A DNA stretch of 64,000 nucleotides from Lactifluus volemus (Eukaryota; Basidiomycota; Agaricomycetes; Russulales; Russulaceae), in contig WTXI01000056.1 of NCBI GenBank assembly GCA_022376515.1, forward strand, positions 147,233 to 211,232. Reading direction: 5' to 3'. The position numbers were made by a program, and so were the translations under genes. The notes under the pieces are model-generated. The model saw only the letters and a program-made list of their open reading frames with translations. It had not been told where the DNA came from and made no database searches. Positions 1 to 11,969 of this stretch are shown one piece after another; the stretch's first letter is position 1, and every line of letters begins with the position of its first letter.

Positions 1-1
1 G

Positions 2-394
2 GCGACCCACGCTGCGAAGGAAGCAGTGTGGCTTCGCCGCCTCAAAGGAGAGTTGCTAACTCCTTTCGAAAATTCAACCATGATCTACTGTGATAATCAG
101 GCAGCCCTTAAGATTGCCACTGATGATAACTATCGAGCCAGAACAAAGCACATCGACATTCGTTACCACTACATCCGACAAGTCATCAACACGGGGGAGC
201 TATCCATCACCTACTGCCCCACCGACGACATGACAGCCGACATCCTCACGAAGGCGCTACCGGCCTGGAGGATCACGCGGCACGCTGCCGGACTCGGTCT
301 GTTGCAGGCCCTCGACGGCGCTCGCAGGGGAGTGATGAGGAATCATGAGGACGCAGGAGAAAGGCTGGCGGCCGAGAACGGCGCCCAGCGTTAG
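2..394 (+). CDS. Ty1/Copia retrotransposon polyprotein, C-terminal RNase H end (partial)
   Basis: The frame is open from the window edge to a TAG stop, so the 5' part lies outside. The translation begins ATHAAKEAVWLRRL, the usual run just before the Copia RNase H/integrated-copy motif, followed by CDNQAALKIA, RTKHIDIRYHYIR and DDMTADILTKAL, which are signature segments of the last part of Copia Pol. Family knowledge places these in the reverse transcriptase-RNase H region that degrades the RNA strand during replication of the element. No in-frame stop or frameshift is seen in the visible part, so the element may be fairly young, but integrase and reverse transcriptase cannot be judged here. 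There is no link with the host genes to its right beyond position. Confidence 0.88.
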   Translation, partial: ATHAAKEAVWLRRLKGELLTPFENSTMIYCDNQAALKIATDDNYRARTKHIDIRYHYIRQVINTGELSITYCPTDDMTADILTKALPAWRITRHAAGLGLLQALDGARRGVMRNHEDAGERLAAENGAQR

Positions 395-730
395 GGGGTA
401 CCAAGGACGGGACAGCCAACGTCCTAGGCACCCCGAGGACCCGCCGGTGTGGATAACGACCGCTCCCTGTTGGGGGCGATCGCCCACAGCCGTTTACCTA
501 CTATACCATCCCTTTTCTATCCTCGACACCCCTTTTATTTAGTTAGTATATTCCCTGCGCCGAGGACTTAGTCCCGCGCCCACGTTCACTACGAGCGGCC
601 GCTCTCGAGGCCAAGATCGAGACCATTCCCTTAAACTACTAGTCCCCCTTCTTCAATTAGCAATTCCACTAGTCTATAGAACAATATATAGTAACCAGAC
701 GAGACTCCGAAAGAGTCTCGTCCTACTGTT
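395..730 (+). repeat. Probable 3' LTR and adjacent non-coding end of the Copia element
   Basis: This non-coding stretch follows the Pol stop directly, where a polypurine tract and 3' LTR are expected. A TGTTGGGGG start at about 467 and the strong hairpin at 698-722 are compatible with LTR sequence. I could not fix either LTR end, because the 5' LTR is outside the window and no target-site duplication could be matched. Confidence 0.35.
698..722. repeat. Perfect 10-bp inverted repeat, 5-nt loop
   Basis: GACGAGACTC at 698-707 is the exact reverse complement of GAGTCTCGTC at 713-722, separated by CGAAA. In RNA it would form a stable hairpin. It sits at the right end of the retrotransposon tail, so a terminator or polyadenylation role in the LTR is possible but not shown. 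Confidence 0.7.
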
Positions 731-1961
731 CCCGTTCCGCGCGCACGCCTGCCCACTCCCCCGTTTTATTGTTTGCCGCCACTGCCACCGCTCGTTCCTC
801 CCGATTTTTGCACACTACAACTGGACTTGGATAATTACGACCTGCGGACAGTGATACAAATACTGTAACAAACAAACAAACAAACAAACAACCAATCACC
901 ACATGACCACGGAGCACGCCTCTTCCATCGTCTGCTGTTTGAACGACATAAACCTCTGCATAAGCCTCCTCCACTTGTGCCCGGTCCACCATTTCCACCC
1001 CGTCCAATAGCTCTGAGTCTCCCGGGCCGATCGTCATCACGGTGTCCTTGTGTTCCTCCAGGCCAAAGTGGGTCATATTCTTCAGACCTCATCAAAATTT
1101 TGCATTGACTTGGTTCAAGCCGCGGCCGTGGCCCGTGTCTCGGAATCTGAGAAGCCTTACGCGGCCGCACTATAATTATACTGGTCCTCGCTACGAGCCC
1201 TGGGGCCCGCCGTTGGTCGTCACTCCACTGGCTGAGAGCCCGACATTAGGTTTTCTACTGGTATGATGGTGAAGCCTGAAGGTCTCAACGATTGAGGGGA
1301 GTCCGAACCTCGAAAATCGGGAGAGGCGAATCGAGTGCCATAATATTTGATACTATATACGATGGTACAGTAGATACACTCACAGTACTCACCTCTCACG
1401 CTCCCCTATTTTCTCACCAGACTGTAGAGGTCAGTATTGGGAGTCACAGAGCTGCTGCCAATGCCAACAATTGGAGGGTTAGGGCTATAGCACATACGAT
1501 GCCTACCTTTATAGGAGGCACAGTGGTCGTCTCAGCCTGGTTCCCAAGGTGCTTCAGATGTCCGTGTTGGACTGTGTTATGCACTGTAGACTTCGATCTT
1601 GTTTCCCAAAGACTAAGAAAGGTTGCTTCGATGCCAATTGCTTACTAGTACAGCTTACAGCTTCGCCTCCCGTCCGACTTCCAACAAAATCTAGAAGGGT
1701 GAATGTCCGACCGACTCCCTTGCCGACTCCGTCACCAAAAGGTGCGATGGATATGTATTCGCAACAACTGAATAGATTAGATACCGCTACAAATCATTAC
1801 AGATGCCATAATGCAGAAGTATAATAACCAAATTATACCTCCGGTCAATATATACTGCGGAAACTCGTACTGGTACAAGATAGGTGCTACATGCCAGATG
1901 AAACAATACGACGCCAAGAAAAAGAAAGAAAATAACCGAATAGGCAGTATACGACCACGAT
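731..1961. other. Intergenic stretch with no recognised gene
   Basis: It holds a (CAAA)n microsatellite at 869-892. A minus-strand frame from 1076 begins MTHFGLEEHKDTVMTIG and looks protein-like for about 60 residues, but no splice partners or family could be identified. Nothing else was recognised. Confidence 0.4.
869..892. repeat. (CAAA)n microsatellite
   Basis: Five CAAA units run from 869 to 888, followed by a degenerate CAAC. Short tetranucleotide tract; no function inferred. Confidence 0.85.
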
Positions 1962-3522
1962 TCACCCTCCTGATGGACCTGCAGGTGGCTGGTCATAGTA
2001 CGAAGGAGCGTCATCGTACTGATGTGCAGCATCTAGAGCCTCCCGGGAAAACCTTCCTGACCCAGTTACGCGGCCCGGAGTAACACCTGCATGTTGGCTT
2101 GCGGTGGAGGGCGCGTCAGCAACAGAGCTAATGGCATAAACATAGTACATGGGAAGCTCAACTTACCGTGCGTTCTCAAGGAGATCATGCTGTATCTGTT
2201 CCAATTGGCCTCGTGCGCTCACATGTCGCCCGAATTCGGTGAGCGAGGCAATGTGGGAGTGGTACGTCGTTCTGTAGCGCCCTTCGTCCAAATCGGACAT
2301 TCTACGTGTGCCCTCGCTCCACTCACCGATGCAGCACTCTATCTGGTAAATTGGCACGCCGTCAGCATCTGAGGTACATACAGCGTGTGGTGTCAATCCT
2401 TACCGCCGTGAGGGCAAGAGCAATAGCTGGGATTGGCATAGGGGTGAAATAATCCTCAAAGACAATGCCAACTGCATCCTTGTTCTGAAACCAGATGATA
2501 TTGATGGCCCTTTGAATCATCGAATGTCTGTACGGAAGATGACGCTGCCTATTATCAGGACTGCAGTCCTGTGGACGTGGGATTCAATTTATTGCGCTCA
2601 GAATCGCAAGGTGATGAGACGAACGCGGTAAATAAAAGTCATGTCAGTCAACAATATATAGGCGCGGCTTGCATTGAAGCTGATGCTATGCGGAGCATGG
2701 CTCGTATCAAAGCCATAGTAACTCTCTATGGAATGCATTATCTTCGTCTTGATGTCGGTGATGAGACTCATGCCGCTATTTTTAAACTAAACATTGACGT
2801 GAAGCTGTGCAAAGTCCTAACCAAAAGGAGAAACTTGCCAGTTCAGCTTGAGGTAGTGGTAAAGGATTCGTGGCAACCCTTGCACATGCTTCACTCCACA
2901 CGGCTCTTGCCCACTCAGCTCTCGTTTGACGTGGCGGGAATGCATCGTTGCAGCTAAGATAGCATCGATACAAAGATTTCGCGATGCTCATCACGCGGTC
3001 AAGTACATTCTCTAATCGATGAAGAGTCAGGCTCGACTCGGAGTTCGAGTGTCTAGTGAAACGCCGTACTAACCAGATGGAAAATGTGCATAAGATGAAC
3101 TTGAATGCCCAAACTGGGCATCATCTCTGCCTCTATCTGATGCGGTCTATTATTGAAGCAATGAGATATAGAATCTGGACAGATACATGTAGAAGACAAC
3201 CTTGGCAAATCGGTATGTACTTTTGGCAGCCTTGCGAAATTCATGGGCCTGTTTGAATTTTGAAACGCCATGTCTCTCGTCTAACCCTTCCCTCATCTCC
3301 GTGGCGCTATCAAGAATTAGCGGCAATGTATTCTAAGGAAGAGAAGTCTCACTGAGTTATTCGATCCGCGATAATTGCGCGGTCATCGGAGTGGATCACG
3401 GGCCCATATTGCTCAACTAAGAGACGAGTTTGTTCCAGCTTTTGGTCGCCTCTCTTCGTCTGGCCAGAAGGCGTATGCTTGGTTACAAAGTCGTATAACT
3501 TGCCATGTCCGGGGGCACTCAT
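1962..3522 (-). CDS. DUF6532 protein D1
   Basis: Spliced minus-strand gene with exons 3353-3522, 3201-3306, 3074-3146, 2822-3011, 2625-2775, 2404-2568, 2167-2342 and 1962-2127; the sum is 1197 nt, giving 398 residues without a stop. Exon 1 (MSAPGHGKLYDFVT) and the 106-nt exon 2 form a helical N-terminal module. Residues from about 180 carry the DUF6532 pattern: LPYRHSMIQRAINIIWF, TPMPIPAIALALTAV, then IECCIGEWSEGTRR. The last exon encodes a short disordered tail ending PPAGPSGG. Function of DUF6532 is unknown; it is common in Agaricomycetes. The gene is about 97% identical by eye to the first 7 exons of D3, introns included, so the copy is recent. It lies head to head with K1, 1.5 kb apart. 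At first sight it looks 5'-truncated because homology to D3 stops near 3567, but its start codon is retained. Confidence 0.75.
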
Positions 3523-5061
3523 GACGAGAGGGGTAATGAACGGGATCTGGCAAAAGGTTGCGGTACCTAGGTAATGGGGTTTTTCCGCGAAGCGAGAGTA
3601 TTCAATTCTTCAATTTATCCGGCACAAGAACTTGGACAAGTTACGCCCTTGACCACGAGTCTTGGATTTACTTTTATTTTGAGGCGAACATTTGGCAGAG
3701 GGAAGAGATATGCGCCGACCATAAACAGTAAACGTCGGAGTCGCACCAAAGAGGCGCCACGCGGCCAGCCCAGTGGGTCAGTGTGACGTAAAAGATGTGG
3801 CGGTCCGACATCCAGCGCCCGGCGGTCGCGCTGAATCCGGTATTTCAGGCAGAGCGCAGATGTGAATGCTGAGTGGTCGTTATCTCCCACTGATGGACCT
3901 TTTACCTGGCATTTGTTTCGCTTCTTTTCTGGTATAAATGGCCATGTGACCACCTTTGCGCAGCAACATAGACTCGTAAATCAGAATTCCGGAACATGCA
4001 GCATGGGAAGTGAAGCACTTGGACCAAGTTTTCGGCTTTGGCAGCCACAGGCAGCGGGAAGTCTATTGCGCACAATTGAACTGAACTGTGAACGTGTGAA
4101 CTCCGAGTACCGGGCAACTTAGCTGAAAAACCTTGTTACATCACTCTTCGAGCTGAGATACAGGGGTAAAGGGTGAGAACTGGGAGAAACGAGGCCGCTA
4201 TCAGTATGCAGGATACCGGTATTCTTGCCCTCGGCCTGCCCAAGTACATCAGAACCTCGAGAGAGCCAAACACTAGTTCGCCTCATGTAAAAGGTTGTAC
4301 TGGTACTTCAGCGGACTACCAATTACGGCCGTCCGCTTGCTATCATCGCGTGCAATAATGCCCCTCAGCGTATCGGGATTTATTGAAACGTAACTTCAAG
4401 GGCTGTAACTTGCCAGTGATGGTGTAGCCAGGGATGATAAACTTGGGTTTCTCACTGCACGTTCATCAGGTTTGGGTCAACTTATAAAGAGACCGGGAAA
4501 CTTGATTGAATTCGGGCCCAGATATTTTCTCCGATGAATTCCGACAAGTCCGAAAGTCCGTGTCTCCGACGATGAAAATCTTCGAGACATTCGAGGAGAC
4601 AATATTCGTATCGAGAGAGCTTTGGTCTGCGAAGAGACAATAAGACCGTCTCGTTGCCACGTTGTGCACTAGTAGGCGAGTTGTACTTTACAATGATCTC
4701 GATAAAGTTTGTTGGTGAGCTGGCACTGGCAGATCAAGCTATACAGTACAGTTTCTTGTAATTGTTCATTTTCCCATCTGCAAATTCATAATTTGAAATA
4801 GACTATCATCCATGTTTAAAGCCGCCATTTTATGCCCACTTTCTCTCACCCCAATCCGCATTTTTCCCGGCCTCGTGCGTGATTATCCTCCTAGTTCTCG
4901 ACTTTCTCCTTTGTTAGGTATGATTTGTGTGATCCCCGCATTTTAACTGACACCCATTGTACCGATCAACCAGTTCGCCATCGAAGAACGAGGAACGAGA
5001 ACGGCCCGATCCCAAGCAGCTCTTCAGCGCCCTCGCGCACACTCGTAGCTTCTTGAAGAGA
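3523..5061. other. Divergent intergenic region D1-K1
   Basis: Sequence between the two start codons, expected to hold both promoters. Homology to the D3 upstream region ends abruptly near 3567, about 45 bp before the D1 start, so D1 uses a different promoter from D3. No convincing open frame with splice sites was found, and no regulatory motif stands out. Confidence 0.5.
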
Positions 5062-6381
5062 ATGCCTGTCCCGAGCTCATTAAGATACCACCACAGCTAT
5101 ACAACACAAAGCAGCAGAGAAGCCGGAACGCTCTTCCCGAGTGAAGTATGGTGGCGGAATTGCTACCACGATATCTGGCATCATGGGTACGAGCTTCGTC
5201 CAAGATACCACCCAAATTGGGTGCCGTCATGGAGAAAGACAGGTCGAGATTTTTTTACTGTGGAGGATGGACAACCTTGCCTGGTAAGAGCCGTTCTTGT
5301 AATGCCGTCAGCATTGACAAATTACTTTAGTTACGGGCTGGAATGGATGCTACAAGGCGACGTGACGGTAAACGTGTCATGTTCAAAAGGCTCTTCGCAG
5401 ACGAAGGTCCAGACGAGCTTTTTATCACTCGGATGTTTTCATTCCCGGAAGCTGCTCGGAATCCTCGTAACCATTGTGTACCCTTGCTCGACATTATCGA
5501 AATACCCGACACAGGCGAGAAATTGATGGTTATGCCATTTTTACGTCCCTTTAATAACCCTCATTTTCAAACATATGGTGAGTTTATGGCCTTCTTCATT
5601 CAGATTTGTGAGGTAGGTTCTGTCTCTTAGTTTAATGCAGCTGAATATCGACATTGAACGTTTTGCGGCTCAGGGTCTCCTCTTTATGCACGAACGAAAC
5701 ATTGCTCACAGGTGCGCATAGCCGTCTAAAGATGGAGTATGTTTTCCGAGACCATTTCAGGGACTGCACGGCGAATAACCTCATGTTCGACCCGGATGAG
5801 ATGTATCCCCAGGGATACCACCCCGCGCAGATAGATAGAAGTGCGGATTTCAGAGGAAGAGCTAAAGGATATACTAGGACGCAAAGGCCTCCGCGGTATT
5901 ACCTAATCGACTTTGGCTTGTCCCGATTCTATAACTCGCGAAATGTGCTTGATGAACCGCTTCGCGGCGGTGACAGGTCAGCACCCGAACATCGGGATGG
6001 AAGACGGTGCAATCCGTTCCATACCGACATTTATTACCTTGGCAACCTCGTTCGGCAGGAATTTATCTTGGTAAGATCGGCAGAGTCTCGCCCGCCCGCA
6101 TTGCTAATGACGTACATTATCAGAAATACGAGGGCTTCGAGTTCATGGAGGACCTGGTCAACGAAATGACTCACCCCAATCCTGTAAGGCGTCCACTGAT
6201 CGAGGATGTGATGGCAAAGCTTGCCCGAATTCGTGAATCCCTAAGTGGGTTCAAGCTGCGGTCCACCATTACGTCGAGGCGGGACCCTGTCATAGTTGCC
6301 GCTTACCGTCGATCAAGACAGGCGTTTCACACGATCCAGTATATTATCTCAAACAAGCCTGCCATCCCAGAACCCTGTTGA
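5062..6381 (+). CDS. Protein kinase-like protein K1 (HRDC-type Agaricomycete family)
   Basis: Five exons (5062-5283, 5331-5612, 5674-5711, 5761-6070, 6124-6381) give 369 residues. An N-terminal family block WW..CYHDIWHHGYELRPRY leads into a kinase fold. VMFK supplies the ATP-binding lysine (K93) and DELF a candidate helix-C glutamate (E103). The catalytic loop is HRDCTANN (D182, N187), DFG is at 231-233 and APE at 255-257. A glycine-rich loop is not visible, and about 40 residues rich in Y, P and R lie between the catalytic loop and DFG, as in the rest of this family. The metal- and base-binding residues suggest possible activity; substrate is unknown. No signal peptide or membrane span is seen. 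The start is the first in-frame ATG before the conserved block. It is closest by eye to K6. Confidence 0.85.
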
Positions 6382-8486
6382 TCACGCTCTTGTGACCGTC
6401 AGGGCTTGAAGGGCACCGCAGTAGCGGTGGAATTAAATCTATCTGGCTCAGGTCGCTTTGTTGCTTGTGTCATCATTGCGAATGAAGTGGACACGGTCAA
6501 TCAAGCCATGCAGGAGGACCAGAACGCTTTCCCGGAGAAAGCCTGACACTGGCATCCCCCTGCCCTGAGGCCGTTACTTTACCTCCACCAAAAACTTTTT
6601 TCTTTTTCTTTCACACGTTCACACCAAAGGTCTCGGCCCCATCGGCCACAATGGGGTTAGCCCTTGGGACTGATTGCTTCTTGGTTGTCTAAATAGATTC
6701 ATATGGGGTTTATAGGGATGTAGGAGACTCAAGTTCTTTCGCTTCAAAATAATGCCGCTAGTCACTACTAGTAGTCAATGGTTGTCACACGCCATTTGAG
6801 ATGGTAGCTCTGTCAAGGCTGCCTTGTCATTCTTTCTTGTAACTAGACATGCTACAAATGCACCATGATATGCATGCTGAAGGTGTGGTGTTCGAACCCA
6901 GGCTATACCGTAATACATCTACACTAACGCTACGTCATGCTATGTGGTCCTGCTGATCCATTGACGTTCCAGGGTTTTGGTAAACCCATGACTACGAAGT
7001 TTGCTAACTGCAAGCGCAACTGTCAGACCCGCTCCCAGGGCCAGGACCCAGGTCTTGTACATGCCTCGAAGTGGAATGGAAGGTTCAAGGGATCCATCAA
7101 AACCTTGTCTGCCAGACGGATTATACAAAACAAAACGCGTTGAATGGGTAGTATGTGGTGTGGCGCTGCGCCGCCGGTAGGGAAGGGCCTATGCCATGCT
7201 TAGATCCATGCGTCATCTGCGAGGCCATAATCAACAATCTAGGGTTTGGGCGTCTGCGGGCTTGGGTACTTTCTGGGCGCTTGATTTAGGCGTGATAAAT
7301 GCTTTGGGTGCAAGAATTACATAGCGTACTAGTGGATATGAAGCGGAGAACTGTCAGTGGAATCCCTCTCTTATCAGAAGCTCGCCCAATGATGAGCCCG
7401 AATTCTGCCGGTGGACGTGCGGAAACAACGTGGAGTTGTACGTACAAGTTCCCGAGCCAGGATCAATGGGTTTTTAATCGTCTTCAAGTCGTCAGTCCTG
7501 CGGCATACTGCATGAGGCATCAAACCTAGAACTGCGACTCGTATGGCCACCTGCCAGTGCAGGGCCGCAACACTTCGGTGCCGGAAGCGGCAGCATCCCA
7601 TCAAAGGTGATTTGTGCGGACTCCCGGGCCTCAGGCTCACATGATAAGCGCCTCAGGTTGACCCTTATTGCCATAAACGTTAGGGCGTAAAGTGGCGAGA
7701 TCCTCGAAGAAAACCACAATAGGGAATGTGTTTCAATGCCGCTCTGTGTATATCATTTTCCCCATAAAGGGACTTCCACTGGGGGCAAGATCAAGTCAAA
7801 AGCCTCTTTCCGAGTCTGAGGTGAACAACGCCACTACTGGCAGGACTCGAAGCTATGATCCGCAATCAGCCCGCTGAAACCATTTCCCACATTGGCATGT
7901 CTACACACGGTCAACGACGAGCGTGCAGCTCTAGTCTAACCGTCTAGAGTACAAGAATTACAGCGCCCCTCAATTGGAGCTGTCATGTTGGGCAAAGACA
8001 GCAGACGCTTGCCTTGACATGTCGAAAACTTGGAACCTGTAGTAATTGGTATAATTGCAGCCATAGCGAAGGTCAGTCCTTGAATTTGAAAGCTAAGCGC
8101 TGAACGTCGAACCTCTGATGAATTAGCTATCACCGATTCGACGATTTTACGACGTGAACCAGTTTCGGTCAACATGAGTTGGAATTAAGCCTGATCTGAT
8201 TGACCTCCGCGCACAGGAAACTTGCTGTGCATCCTTTAAACTTTTTAAAGTTCCGACGAATGATACCCCACTTGGCACCTGAAAGGCTCATCAAAGGCGA
8301 CCACTGCAAGGATTTAGCGCGCAGCGCCTTTATTGATATGGATGGAGACACCAAGGAGGACAATCATACTTAGATATCTCCTGCTCCACTAACGATACAG
8401 ATGCGATCATACATGCAGAGAGTATACTTCCAATACATGGTGCTGGAGACGATATGAAGAGAAAAAAAAAACAGGCTCCGGGCATG
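6382..8486. other. Intergenic region K1-D2, nothing recognised
   Basis: About 2.1 kb between convergent gene ends. A CT-rich run occurs near 6580-6615. Several short frames occur on both strands, but none has matching splice sites or a known motif. A GTTCGAACCC string near 6888 is not part of a tRNA. Confidence 0.5.
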
Positions 8487-9877
8487 TCAGGTGCCATTCC
8501 CTCTTTGCGCGCGAATTTCATTATAAGTTGGGAGGGATGATGAATTACCCTCTCTGCGTACAAGGGTTCCCGGTGGGAACCTGCCTGCATTTGTGACAGG
8601 GAGTAGTGGAACGCCGGCATGTTCACTGGTGGTACATAAAAATTCAGTTAGCGATATCGGTACAGAAATGTATCTTACCGTGCGTTCTTTATCAGATCAC
8701 GCTGTATTTCCAACGGGTCCTTGTTTTGTGTGTTGCAGTGGGCTTTGAAATCAGAGAATGAAGAAATGTGCGAGTTGTAGACGGTTCGGAATTTCTCAGA
8801 GTCCCAGGTGGAATCTCGTCGCGTTCCATCAGACCATTCATCGATGCAGCATTCTATCTACAGATCAATTTTTCATCTTTAGTACTCATCTGCTATAAAA
8901 TCAGTGAGGGTGATCGTTACCACTGTGAGTGTAAGAGCGATGGCTCGTTCGGGCATCGGAGTGAAATGTTCATGATGCTGGGCACCCACGTCATTCTTGT
9001 CGCGGAACCATGAGATATTAATTGCCCTCTGAATGATGGGGTGGCGGTATGGTCCATTTTCACGACGAGTTCCGTCATTTCGGGTCTCCTGTAGAGGTAG
9101 CAGTGTCAGCGTTTATCCAACACCATGAGCGACTGCGACTGAGACAAACATAAACAAAGTTCATATCTCTCAGGAGTTTCTGAGCCCGTCTGGCGTTAGA
9201 GCTTATGCTATCTGCTGCTTGGCTCGTGTTGAAGCCATACATATTTTCTACAAGAGGCGCAATCCTGTGTCTCATACTAGCACTTATTTCCCGCGCGCAT
9301 GCGCCCAGGTCTTCAACCTGGTATGATTACGTAAGACTCGGCGTCGGACGAATGAATGAACGACTCGGAAGGAACGCACATCTTCAGGATCAACAACATC
9401 GCCGTTGATAGGTGAATCCGTCCTCAACCCCCTTCCAAGCCTGTTTTCCATAGCTCTGTCCGAGACTGTCTGCAGAGTTGTGAGATCGCGTTTAATGTCA
9501 TGTGTGAGAACAACCTTGACAAACTGTAGCGCTGCCTTCGCAGATTTGTTATACTCCTTAGCCTGAACGTATCTCCTGGGACCCTTCCTCAACTCTAGGC
9601 CTTCCTTGGTATCCATCGCACTGACTTGCATTGAGCGTGATAAAATCTACGCAAGTAAGACTTACCGCGTAATTCTGGCCCTCGCGGTATCCATGTCGCG
9701 AGTACTGATCACGTACTCGTGTTCTCTGGCTAATCTGAGAGCTTCATCGAGCCGTCGACTACCCCGCTTCTCCAAGCCGGATGGCAAGCGGTCCTTTATG
9801 AATTCTAGAAGTTTCCACGTCAGGACACCCGATGCGTCGAGTGTGGGGTCGGTAGAAGCGGATTCTAAGATTGACAT
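8487..9877 (-). CDS. DUF6532 protein D2, short-linker form
   Basis: Seven exons (9666-9877, 9515-9620, 9380-9469, 9150-9317, 8921-9088, 8679-8857, 8487-8625) total 1062 nt, giving 353 residues. Exon 1 carries the module LEFIKDRLPSG and a helix ending RARITR; exon 2 is the family-constant 106 nt (AMDTKEGLELRKG). The DUF6532 part shows MRHRIAPLVENMYGFN, GPYRHPIIQRAINISWF, TPMPERAIALTLTV and IECCIDEWSDGTRR. Exon 3 is only 30 codons, against about 75-88 in the other copies: the segment with the motif ATYR..SCKDAFPT is absent, and its place is taken by an unrelated short stretch. The last exon encodes the family tail EHAGVPLLP and then a longer disordered end. It lies 2.1 kb head to head with K2. 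Confidence 0.75.
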
Positions 9878-11969
9878 AGGGTTTGAATGATTTGAAGTAG
9901 GGTGCTGCGACTTCGGGCTTGGGGGGGTGAAAGGTGGCTCGGTGGCGGATTTGGTGGGTATGATGATTAAAAATAACTAGGCCTCGAGGCCCGATTTCCC
10001 TGAATGGTCCTTCAGGAAATCAGGAGCCCAATGAAGGGCCAAACGATATAAGAACTCTGGAAGGCACTGGGAAGAAGTGGCACCATGAAATGAGGTCCGA
10101 TCTCCGCCCGTATCATGATGACCGAGTTGGTGGGCGCAGTGGTGAGCTGATGAGCTGAGTAAACGTGCAGGTGGGGTCTTCGTAATAAGAGGAAACGCTC
10201 TGCAATATCGGTTCACGAGCGGAAAGTCGAATTCGTCGACATCGCTCTTCTATCAGTGGCCCACTTCCTAGTGGGGTTATCTGGGCGCTTGATTCTGTTC
10301 ACGCGGGTGCCGCGCGGGGTCCGCGTGTCCGATTACTAGTACCCGCAGAAGGGATATCTGGGAAGGTTGGACGGAGGGCAGCCCCACCACTTTAGGGCAA
10401 TACAACAGTCGCTGTCTGCCGCGTCGGAGTCTGAATCAGATGCTTACGTCGCTCATCATCACGTGTCGCAAACGCAAAAGTGCATTGGCTTGGCATCGGC
10501 ACAAGGTGACAACTGGTGTGGTGAAGGTCATTATCACAAATGCCCTGGAGGGATGGGCTAGGGCAATAGCACGGCGGTGACATGGGCTGCGCTAAATCTT
10601 GTACGGTCACTACCGGAGCAGCCTAAGGAGGTCAGGCCGCCAGGGGAGGGATCGGGGTCATGTTGAGGTGCAGCACTGTCTCGAGCACAGAAAATTCAAA
10701 GAAAATGCGATAAGTATAAAGACTCCTTACTAGTGCTTTCAATAGCTACTTGGAGATGACGATCGTATTGTGGCCACAGTAACTCGACGGCCCAACTTGA
10801 AATTATGCCTACATCCTTGGATACCGTTGCCCTGTCCACTCCTGACAGGCCTGACCACCTAAGATTGCCCCCTGTGATTTCCTTTGGAGTATAGCAATGT
10901 GAACTGATGAAATAATTGCAAAAAGAAAACGGACAACCAGACTCCGCCTTTCTGAACTAGTAATTACTGTAAGCTTGATTACTTTTTGTGCTAGTATTCT
11001 GTGCCAGTGTGCCTAGCGTACACTCAGAGCACATGGTAACATTTGTGGCCTTGGATTGGCGGAAGTGAGTTTGAACGTTTGAACAGTTTGCGCGGGATTT
11101 TGGTGCGGGTTAATACAAAAAGGGCTTAGTCTCAGGGGAAGGGGTAAACGTTCACCGAACATGGGCAACGGCATGGGGTGCCAATTCCTCCTCCTCGCCT
11201 TCACCCTCCCACACAGTGTGTGCATGGTCTTTACTGAGGGGTAGAATAAACACCGGACTGCCCTCTCTGGGCATCTGCATCAGTTCTACACAGGCACGGT
11301 ACCGTGACCGTTATCCTTGCCACTCCTTCCTTGGTGATGATCTCCCCGCCGGTGGCAGCACTGGTATGACCGTGCAGTCGCTCTGATCATAGTGACTCGC
11401 ATTCTCCAGATCGAAACGTGACCTTATCAACTACCAAATGTGCAATGAGTAGCCTTAACACAGACAGTCAGGACTCGGGTGGTGCCATGATCGTCATGCG
11501 GGCATGGAATGGTTCTACCAGTGGGTCAACCAATCTCACGTCGTCCGTTGAAACTACCAGTAGCTCCTTTCTCTCCTATTCCACGTTGGATTGGTGAGCC
11601 TCGGCTAAGTTGAGCTTGTGAACTTGAAGACATACAAATTTTCATCCACGTGTGTACATCACATACCGTCACCGATACCATCATGATACAGTACTGCCTC
11701 GCACGTTCTTCTGCCTCGCCTGTTCCCTACGTGGGTGGTAGCGCACAAAGAGTCGTGGATGTAGAATGGATAGCAGGTTAGAAATGCCTACAGTCAGCAT
11801 TGAACCAGCCCCTTAAAAATGAGGATATTTTAGCCTTATATGGCCTGTCGGTCGGCTTAACCGGGAACTCTACGTCCTTCATAAGAAACCCGTATGCGAT
11901 AATATCCACCCATCATGGTACAAAGGATTACAGTCTATCGACACTCATCATTTCCATTTCCTGCACTGC
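9878..11969. other. Divergent intergenic region D2-K2
   Basis: About 2.1 kb between two start codons. No supported gene. It probably contains both promoters; no conserved element shared with the other D-K intergenic regions could be seen by eye. Confidence 0.5.

Noticed and set aside
1962..3522. D1 as a truncated pseudogene of D3
   Set aside because: It ends earlier than D3 and loses homology upstream, but its start, all splice sites and a family-type C-terminal end are present, and the exon sum is divisible by three.
4957..5061. Longer N-terminus for K1
   Set aside because: The upstream frame has no ATG start and no similarity to other family members; the ATG at 5062 fits the other kinases.
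6840..6915. Possible tRNA because of a GTTCGAACCC string
   Set aside because: No A-box, acceptor stem or anticodon arm can be folded around it. No other tRNA or rRNA gene was found.
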